Positions 58,661 to 64,000 of a stretch of DNA of 64,000 bases are shown piece by piece. Numbering within the stretch: the stretch's first letter is position 1; every line of letters begins with the position of its first letter. The notes beneath the pieces are model-generated. The model worked only from the letters and a program-made list of their open reading frames with translations. It did not search any database and was not told the origin of the DNA. Both the position numbers and the translations under genes were made by a program. Source of the stretch: DATHZQ01 sp965216945 (GTDB lineage Bacteria; Actinomycetota; Acidimicrobiia; Spongiisociales; UBA5794); contig CBDCGU010000003.1 of the NCBI GenBank assembly GCA_965216945.1, forward strand, positions 248,001 to 312,000. Reading direction: 5' to 3'.

Positions 58661-59091
58661 CGCGGCGCCTCACCGGGGACGAACCGGGACGCCACCTCAC
58701 GCGCCTCGACCTCGAGCCGAATCTGCCGGTAACCCTCCCAATGGCCGAGACCACGCCGGCGGCCTCGGATGTAGTCACGGACATACTGCGTCAGGTGGCG
58801 AAATGCGCCAAGGCGGCGAAACTGCTGCAGGTGGGTGAGCTCGTGCACGATCAACGGCCCGTCCCGCTCCGGCTCCGCAGCCGCCTCGATGCGTTCGAGG
58901 ACGCTGGGACGAACGTAGATCGCCCACGGCATTGCGACCGCACCGATCCTGGTTGCCCAGAAACGCTGAAACAGCCGTGAGGCGGGGCGAACCGTGACCG
59001 CATACGGTTCGACCGCAGGCAACTCACGCCGGACGGCGGCGACATCTACACCGGCGGCCACCAGAGCGTCACCCGCAGTGATACCGGCCAT
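58657..59091 (-). CDS. small HExxH-type putative metallopeptidase
   Basis: 144 residues. The central motif is DGPLIVHELTHLQQFRRLGA, an HExxH zinc-protease signature as in DUF4157-like proteins. It is preceded by AVAMPWAIYVRPSVLERIEA and followed by GYRQIRLEVEAREVASRF, whose glutamate could be the third ligand. No signal peptide or membrane segment. It is coupled at both ends (TGATG with leuS, ATGA with the CPBP protease), which suggests joint function with that intramembrane protease. Substrate unknown. Confidence 0.7.
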   Translation of the reverse strand: MAGITAGDALVAAGVDVAAVRRELPAVEPYAVTVRPASRLFQRFWATRIGAVAMPWAIYVRPSVLERIEAAAEPERDGPLIVHELTHLQQFRRLGAFRHLTQYVRDYIRGRRRGLGHWEGYRQIRLEVEAREVASRFVPGEAPR

Positions 59092-61841
59092 CAGACGACG
59101 ACGTTGACGATCTTCGGCGGCCGGGCGATGACCTTCCGGGGATCGCCCCCGCCGAGATACTCCTGGACCCGTGCCGAGGCCAGCGCAGCCGCAACCGCAT
59201 CGGCCTCCGACAGCCCGGCTTCGACCTCGATACGATCGCGAACCTTGCCGTTCACCTGAATCACCATCGTCACGACGTCGGCGCGGGCGACGTCGGGATC
59301 GGCAACGGGGAACTCGGCGAGGTGGATCGACGCATCATGACCCAGCCGGCGCCACAGCTCCTCGGTGATGTGCGGTGCGATCGGCGCCAGCAGTCGCAGC
59401 AACACGTCACGGCCCTCCTCCCACGCTTGGGCGCTCACGTTGCCTGAGCGTCCGGAATCCTGGAGCGCATTGCGCAGCGTCATCAAAGCGGCAACGGCGG
59501 TGTTGAACTTGAAGGCATGCATATCGGCGTCGACCTTGCCGATCGTGTGATGCACCAGGCGTCGCAGATCCGTGGTCGCCCTTCCGTCGACCTCCCCGGG
59601 CTCGTATGCCGCCCGTCCCAGCTTCCACACGTCTTCGATGAAGCGGCGGGCGCCGACGATGCCGCGACTGTCCCACGGGCCACCCTTCTGCCACTCGAAC
59701 GCAAACATGAGGTAGGTACGAACCGTGTCGGCCCCGTATTCCTGTACGAGCTCGTCCGGGTTCACGACGTTGCCGCGTGACTTCGACATGCGCTGTACGT
59801 CGAGGTGCTGGCGCAGCTGGCTGACGTCGTTGAAGCCGGGCAACGACGGGATCTCGACGGTTGCGCCTTCAGGCACCTCGACGCCGACCTCGCCGTCCGC
59901 CGTCTGCACCCGCAGCAGGTTCTCGGTGCGACGCATCAGCTCGCCAACCACCACACCGACGCCGTCTGACGCAGCGGCATCGACGATCACGGAGGTCGCC
60001 AGCAGCCGATTCCCCTGCCATTCGCCGTCGACGACCAGCCGATCGCCCCGTCGCTCGGCACCGAGCACCTGGCCCTGGTTGCGCAGCGTCACGAAGGGCT
60101 CGTCGAACTGCCCAGAGGGATCACGACCATGCCGCTTCATCTCCGTAGCCGCCTCGTCGAAATGCCTCATGTCGCGCATCGCCTTGACGAAGAAGCGTGC
60201 GTACAGCAGGTGCATCACGGCGTGCTCACTGCCGCCGGTGTAGGTGTCGACGGGCAGCCAGTAGGCCGCTTCTTCGGCATCGAACGGGCCGTCGGCGAAA
60301 TGCGGTGACAGGTAGCGGAACCAGTACCACGACGAGCACATGAACGTATCCAGTGTGTCGGACTCCCGGCGCGCCGGGTGCCCCTCCGAGTCGGTGGCGG
60401 CCAGGAACGATTCGTCCTCGCCGAGGGGGCTGCGGCCGTCAAACTCGACGTCCTCGGGAAGGATGACGGGAAGCTCGGTGTCCGGAACCGCCTCGATCCC
60501 ACCGTCGCTCTTGTGCACCATCGGGATCGGAGAGCCCCAGTAGCGCTGGCGAGAGATCAGCCAGTCGCGCAGGCGGTAGTTGATCGCCTCTTTGCCGGCG
60601 TCGTTGGCCTCCAGCCAATCGATGGCGGCCGCCACCGAAGGGTTCGCCCTGCCCTTGGCCTCGGTGGTGGGGACACCGTCGATCGGGCCGCTGTTGACCA
60701 TCACACCCGGGCCGACGTAGGCACCGTCCATCTCGGCCTCCACGAGCGGGTCGGCGCCCGCGGGCTGGATGACGGGAACGATCGGCAGCTCGAACTGCCT
60801 GGCGAACTCGAAGTCGCGCTGGTCGTGGGCGGGCACGGCCATGATGGCGCCGGTGCCGTATGAGAGCAGCACGTAGTCGGCGATCCACACGGGGATGCTC
60901 TCCCCGTTCACCGGGTTGACTGCGTATCCACCGGTGAAGACGCCGCTCTTGTCCCGGCTCTCCTCCATGCGCTCCAGCTCGGACCGCGATGCCGCGGCCT
61001 CGCGATAGGCCTCGACGACCTCTCGCCGGTTGTCGGAGGTCAGCGAGTCGACGAGAGGGTGCTCGGGCGCCAGAACCATGAACGTCGCACCCCACAGGGT
61101 GTCGGGGCGGGTGGTGAACACGACGATCTCGTCCCCGGAGGTGGTCCGGAACTCGACTTCTGCGCCCTCGGAACGTCCGATCCAGTTGCGCTGCATCGTG
61201 CGGATGGATTCGGGCCAGTCGAGGTTGGGGTACGAGAGCAGCTCGTCGGCGTACTTCGTGATGGCGAAGAACCACTGCTCCATCAACTTCTGCACGACGG
61301 GTTGGCCGGTACGTTCGTCCTTGCCGTCGATCACCTGCTCGTTGGCCAGCACCGTCTGCAACGTTGGCGACCAATTGACGAGCGCTTTGCCGCGATAGGC
61401 GATGTCGTGCTCGAACATCTCCTTGAAGAACCACTCGGTCCACTTGTAGTAGTCGGGGTCACAGGAGACGATCTCGCGTTCCCAGTCGAACATCGCCCCC
61501 ATCGACCGCAGCTGAGCCCGCATGCGGTCGATGTTGTCGTATGTCCACTTGGCCGGGTGGATGTTGCGCTGCACCGCGGCGTACTCGGCGGGAAGGCCGA
61601 AGGCATCGAAACCCATCGGGAAGAGGACGTTGTGGCCCTTCATGCGCATGTAACGGGCCCGGGCGTCCGACGGAGTCATGGCGTACCAGTGACCGATGTG
61701 CAGGTCGCCGGACGGGTAGGGCAGCATGGTCACGGCGTAGTGCTTTGGCTTTTCCCAGTCCACCACGGCGCGGTAGAGGCCTTCGTCCTCCCAACGCCGC
61801 TGCCACGCCGTTTCGACTGTCTGGTGGTTGTAGGTATCCAA
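59091..61841 (-). CDS. leuS: leucyl-tRNA synthetase
   Basis: About 916 residues, class I. The HIGH-type motif lies in MLPYPSGDLHIGHWYAMTPS and the KMSKS-type motif is RMSKSRGNVVNPDELVQEYG. The CP1 editing domain is between them (VFTTRPDTLWGATFMVLAPE, GTGAIMAVPAHDQRDFEFAR). The C-terminal part ends with INGKVRDRIEVEAGLSEADA. It charges tRNA-Leu. The start is uncertain: TTG at 61841 (DTYNHQTVETAWQRRWEDEG follows) fits homologues better than 61928. Confidence 0.96.
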   Translation of the reverse strand: MDTYNHQTVETAWQRRWEDEGLYRAVVDWEKPKHYAVTMLPYPSGDLHIGHWYAMTPSDARARYMRMKGHNVLFPMGFDAFGLPAEYAAVQRNIHPAKWTYDNIDRMRAQLRSMGAMFDWEREIVSCDPDYYKWTEWFFKEMFEHDIAYRGKALVNWSPTLQTVLANEQVIDGKDERTGQPVVQKLMEQWFFAITKYADELLSYPNLDWPESIRTMQRNWIGRSEGAEVEFRTTSGDEIVVFTTRPDTLWGATFMVLAPEHPLVDSLTSDNRREVVEAYREAAASRSELERMEESRDKSGVFTGGYAVNPVNGESIPVWIADYVLLSYGTGAIMAVPAHDQRDFEFARQFELPIVPVIQPAGADPLVEAEMDGAYVGPGVMVNSGPIDGVPTTEAKGRANPSVAAAIDWLEANDAGKEAINYRLRDWLISRQRYWGSPIPMVHKSDGGIEAVPDTELPVILPEDVEFDGRSPLGEDESFLAATDSEGHPARRESDTLDTFMCSSWYWFRYLSPHFADGPFDAEEAAYWLPVDTYTGGSEHAVMHLLYARFFVKAMRDMRHFDEAATEMKRHGRDPSGQFDEPFVTLRNQGQVLGAERRGDRLVVDGEWQGNRLLATSVIVDAAASDGVGVVVGELMRRTENLLRVQTADGEVGVEVPEGATVEIPSLPGFNDVSQLRQHLDVQRMSKSRGNVVNPDELVQEYGADTVRTYLMFAFEWQKGGPWDSRGIVGARRFIEDVWKLGRAAYEPGEVDGRATTDLRRLVHHTIGKVDADMHAFKFNTAVAALMTLRNALQDSGRSGNVSAQAWEEGRDVLLRLLAPIAPHITEELWRRLGHDASIHLAEFPVADPDVARADVVTMVIQVNGKVRDRIEVEAGLSEADAVAAALASARVQEYLGGGDPRKVIARPPKIVNVVV

Positions 61842-61940
61842 GGCTGCCGTCCGACCTCTCGTACGCAAAGACGCAGCGTAATCGCGCAGTGGCGCCACTC
61901 CGGCAGGGGGCGATACACTTCCCAACACACGGGGGGCTCC

Positions 61941-62516
61941 ATGGACCAGGCAAAGTCGCCGTGGGTCGGCGATCCGATAACAATCGCTCCGGTGTTTCCG
62001 GCGCGAGACGACGCCTCCCGAGAAGCCTTCGTGAAGCTACACGCCGAGGCGTTCTCGCCGCTGCCGTATCGGCGGACGAGTGCGCAGATCTCCGGATTTC
62101 GCGATGCGCTCCGCCAGCATGTGATGCGGCCAGGCTTCACCGCCTTCTGCGCCGATGCCGGCGACCGGACCGTGGCGTTTGCCTACGGCTACACCACGAG
62201 TCCCAACTACCAGTGGGACCGCAACATTCGGGAGGCGCTCGGACCCCGCGCTCGTTCCTGGTTGGTCGATTGTTTTGCACTCGCCGAACTGGCAGTGCAC
62301 CCGGATGCGCAGGGCTATGGCATCGGACGGGCGGTGCACGATGCACTCCTGGCGGCTCAGCCCCATCCGCGTGCCGTGCTGTCCACCCTCGATGCCCCGA
62401 CGCCCGGTCGCTTGATGTACAGCCTGGCCGGCTGGCAGGTGCTCGCCGACAACGTGCGCTTCCCGGTCAGCGCCGATCGCTATGTCATCATGGGGAAGCT
62501 CGTCGAGGGTCACTGA
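61941..62516 (+). CDS. GNAT-family N-acetyltransferase
   Basis: 191 residues. The acetyl-CoA motif is LAELAVHPDAQGYGIGRAVH (motif A, Q/GxGxG/A as QGYGIG), followed by DALLAAQPHPRAVLSTLDA. The preceding strand FCADAGDRTVAFAYGYTT and the ending GWQVLADNVRFPVSADRYVI fit the fold. ATG at 61941 follows a G-rich ribosome site. Divergent from leuS. Substrate cannot be told. Confidence 0.85.
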   Translation: MDQAKSPWVGDPITIAPVFPARDDASREAFVKLHAEAFSPLPYRRTSAQISGFRDALRQHVMRPGFTAFCADAGDRTVAFAYGYTTSPNYQWDRNIREALGPRARSWLVDCFALAELAVHPDAQGYGIGRAVHDALLAAQPHPRAVLSTLDAPTPGRLMYSLAGWQVLADNVRFPVSADRYVIMGKLVEGH

Positions 62517-62647
62517 CCGCCGTCCGCACCCGTCGAACGGACGGCTCGCACCGGCGGGTCGAGCGCAACCGGGATCGACAGGGGTTCCTGCGTAGCTGAG
62601 GACGGAGCCCCGCGGCCATGTACGCAAGAACGGGGAGTCCCCCTGAG

Positions 62648-62721
62648 TGGAGCTGACGGGAATTGAACCCGTGACCTCTTGCATGCCATGCAAGCGCTCT
62701 GCCGAACTGAGCTACAGCCCC
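62648..62721 (-). tRNA. tRNA-Ala (anticodon GGC)
   Basis: A 74-nt cloverleaf: acceptor GGGGCTG/CAGCTCC with one G-T pair and A73, D arm GCTC/GAGC, anticodon stem CTTGC/GCAAG with loop ATGGCAT, and T arm ACGGG-TTCAATT-CCCGT. CCA is not encoded. It lies 28 bp downstream of rsfS on the same strand. Confidence 0.96.
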
Positions 62722-62749
62722 AGGGTCGCCGAAGCGACACGGGAGTGTA

Positions 62750-63175
62750 TCAGGCTTCGACACCCACCTGATCGAAGTCGAGGCGCGGGGCATCGCCCCA
62801 CAGCCGTTCCAGGTCGTAGTAGTCCCGTGTCTCCTCGTCGAAGACGTGCACGACCATGTCGCCGTAGTCGAGCAGCACCCAACGGCCGTGTGCTTCACCC
62901 TCGCGACGGAGCGGCCGTCGCTCGTGGTCGCTCTTGAGAACGAACTCGACTTCCTCCACGAGGGTCTTCACATGCCGGTTCGACGTGCCGCTGGCGATCA
63001 CGAACACGTCCGTGAGCACGACGAGCGAGGAGACATCGAGCAAGGCAATCGAGAGGCCCTTCTTCTGGGCGATCGCACCGGCCGCAACGTTGGCTGCGGT
63101 GATTGCTTCCGGATCGGCGCTGATGTTGGACCTTCCTGCCTCGCGAGTAGCGGGAATACTACCGCCGGCCGGCAC
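62750..63175 (-). CDS. rsfS: ribosomal silencing factor RsfS
   Basis: 124-141 residues depending on start. The RsfS/Iojap fold shows LLDVSSLVVLTDVFVIASGT, SNRHVKTLVEEVEFVLK, and GRWVLLDYGDMVVHVFDEET followed by YYDLERLWGDAPRLDF. It binds L14 and keeps subunits apart when nutrients are low. GTG at 63175 overlaps the nadD stop, but its GAGGAG is only 2 bp away. A GGAAGG stands 6 bp before an in-frame ATC at 63124, giving ISADPEAITAANVAAG, which fits homologues better. Confidence 0.94.
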   Translation of the reverse strand: MPAGGSIPATREAGRSNISADPEAITAANVAAGAIAQKKGLSIALLDVSSLVVLTDVFVIASGTSNRHVKTLVEEVEFVLKSDHERRPLRREGEAHGRWVLLDYGDMVVHVFDEETRDYYDLERLWGDAPRLDFDQVGVEA

Positions 63176-63765
63176 TACTCCTCGCGGTACAGGCCGTGCC
63201 GCTCGATATAGCTACGGACGGTCTCGGGGATGAGGAATCGCACGCTGGCGCCGCGTCGTACCCGCCGCCGGAGATCGGTGCTCGATATCCCCAACTCCGG
63301 CATGTCGAGCCACGCGACATCGGCGCCTGCAAGTGCCGCGTCGACGTCCTCGCGAGCCACCCCGGGCCTTGGCACGACAGCGAAACTCGCCGTCGCCATC
63401 AAGTCGGCCGCCCGGTGCCAGCTCGGTACGTCGCGAGCAGCATCAGCGCCCACGAGCACCGTGACCTCGTCGCTCACCGGGTACGTGGCGAGCGTGTCCA
63501 CGGTGTAGGTCCACCCATCTCGGCGGATCTCGCGTTCGTCGACGTCGAAATACCGCACGCCGCCAGTTGCCAGCTCGGTCATCCGGAGGCGGTGCTCGGC
63601 TGCAGTGACCGACATGTTCACCTTTTGCCACGGGGCACCGGCCGGCACGAAGGAGACGACATCGACGCCGAGCTGTCGATAGGCGGCCTCCGCCGCGACG
63701 AGATGGGCCAGGTGGGGCGGATCGAAGGTGCCGCCGAGAAAACCGCGTCGCACGGCGGGGAGCAT
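63175..63765 (-). CDS. nadD: nicotinate-nucleotide adenylyltransferase NadD
   Basis: A 196-residue enzyme that adenylates nicotinate mononucleotide in NAD synthesis. The nucleotidyltransferase motif is GFLGGTFDPPHLAHLVAAEA near the N-terminus. VVSFVPAGAPWQK, TVLVGADAARDVPSWHRAAD and the second motif LGISSTDLRRRVRRG follow. ATG at 63765 gives standard length. rsfS follows with a TAGTG overlap. The 5' part lies inside another open frame from the M23 gene upstream. Confidence 0.95.
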   Translation of the reverse strand: MLPAVRRGFLGGTFDPPHLAHLVAAEAAYRQLGVDVVSFVPAGAPWQKVNMSVTAAEHRLRMTELATGGVRYFDVDEREIRRDGWTYTVDTLATYPVSDEVTVLVGADAARDVPSWHRAADLMATASFAVVPRPGVAREDVDAALAGADVAWLDMPELGISSTDLRRRVRRGASVRFLIPETVRSYIERHGLYREE

Positions 63766-64000
63766 AGGTCGCCACCGCTCGTCGAGGTGCCAGCCGCACT
63801 GCCCCGCCCGGCGGGTGGCACTGCAGCCACGGCACAGGGTCCTGGTATTCACCATCCAGCCGCACCGAGAAATGCACTGCAGGCCCGTCGTGCAGGCCTG
63901 AGGTTCCGACGGGAGCTTGCGCCGTCACGTAGACACCGGAGCTGACGCCCACGGTGGTGAGGTACGAGTAGGAGGTCTTCAGCCCGCCACCGTGGTCGAT
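63443..64000 (-). CDS. M23-family peptidase, C-terminal part, continues beyond the window
   Basis: From the window edge the minus strand reads IDHGGGLKTSYSYLTTVGVS, SGVYVTAQAPVGTSGLHDGP and AVHFSVRLDGEYQDPVPWL. This is the end of a LytM/M23 peptidoglycan endopeptidase domain, with the H-x-[SL] ligand region (HFSVRLDGEYQDP). After about base 63830 family resemblance ends, but the frame stays open to 63443, deep inside nadD. Either the protein has a long unrelated tail overlapping nadD, or a frameshift hides the true stop. The conserved part is only about 63820-64000. Confidence 0.65.
   Translation of the reverse strand: MDHGGGLKTSYSYLTTVGVSSGVYVTAQAPVGTSGLHDGPAVHFSVRLDGEYQDPVPWLQCHPPGGAVRLAPRRAVATYAPRRATRFSRRHLRSAPPGPSRRGGGRLSTARRRCRLLRAGRCPVAKGEHVGHCSRAPPPDDRAGNWRRAVFRRRRTRDPPRWVDLHRGHARHVPGERRGHGARGR

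Noticed and set aside
63770..63855. Extended nadD start at 63855 with a CxxC-like N-terminal segment
   Set aside because: The added 30 residues fall in the M23 coding region and do not belong to the NadD family; ATG at 63765 gives the normal length.

Overview
The window is high-GC bacterial chromosome. Its gene content and order fit an Actinomycetota member, most likely an Acidimicrobiia-like (Ilumatobacter-type) lineage: rpoD-dnaG, a single-chain glycyl-tRNA synthetase next to recO and uppS, one tight hrcA-dnaJ run followed by rsmE-phoH-pgpH-ybeY-corC-era, and lepA/hemW against rpsT-greA followed by holA-comEC-comEA-leuS-rsfS-nadD. The class is inferred from synteny and protein style; no rRNA is present.

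Region by region. Bases 1-4660 are accessory DNA that stops at the 3' end of a CAT-anticodon tRNA. It holds an unknown partial gene, a lipoprotein, decayed transposase, peptidoglycan hydrolase and flavoprotein genes, and two related RelE/Phd toxin-antitoxin modules delimited by four near-identical 57-58 bp palindrome-ended repeats. Bases 4.9-22 kb carry secreted and regulatory genes: a 5'-nucleotidase, an ArsR regulator with two tiny ORFs behind it, an aldehyde dehydrogenase, a thioesterase, TrmL, a 1536-residue FG-GAP surface protein, a sigma factor with a membrane-anchored partner, an O-antigen-ligase-like membrane protein, and a TetR/molybdoenzyme pair. Bases 22.0-24.0 kb are an array of 163-bp units, each holding the 3' tail of tRNA-Asn plus its terminator. 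One unit is split by an intact IS3-family element. Bases 24.1-34.8 kb hold rpoD, dnaG, an Lrp regulator facing a 28-codon ORF, an ABC exporter with a double operator, glyS, uppS and recO. Bases 34.9-37.9 kb encode an unusual fusion of ECF sigma factor, zinc anti-sigma motif, membrane segment and cadherin-like tail. Bases 38.4-47.7 kb are the heat-shock, ribosome-maturation and second-messenger block, controlled at its start by a CIRCE element. Bases 47.8-49.1 kb are a second accessory patch holding a paralogue of the lipoprotein at 0.9 kb and a matching hydrolase remnant. Bases 49.2-64 kb are housekeeping: hemW, lepA, rpsT, greA, holA, competence genes, leuS, tRNA-Ala, rsfS and nadD, ending in a partial M23 peptidase.

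The strongest candidates for something undescribed are the repeat-bounded toxin-antitoxin cassettes (2.4-4.6 kb), the self-inhibited membrane sigma factor (34.9-37.9 kb), the tRNA-tail tandem array with an IS in a terminator loop (22.0-24.0 kb), and the duplicated lipoprotein/hydrolase unit (0.9-2.4 kb and 47.8-48.5 kb). Many genes overlap by ATGA, GTGA or TGATG junctions, which indicates translational coupling in most of the minus-strand operons.
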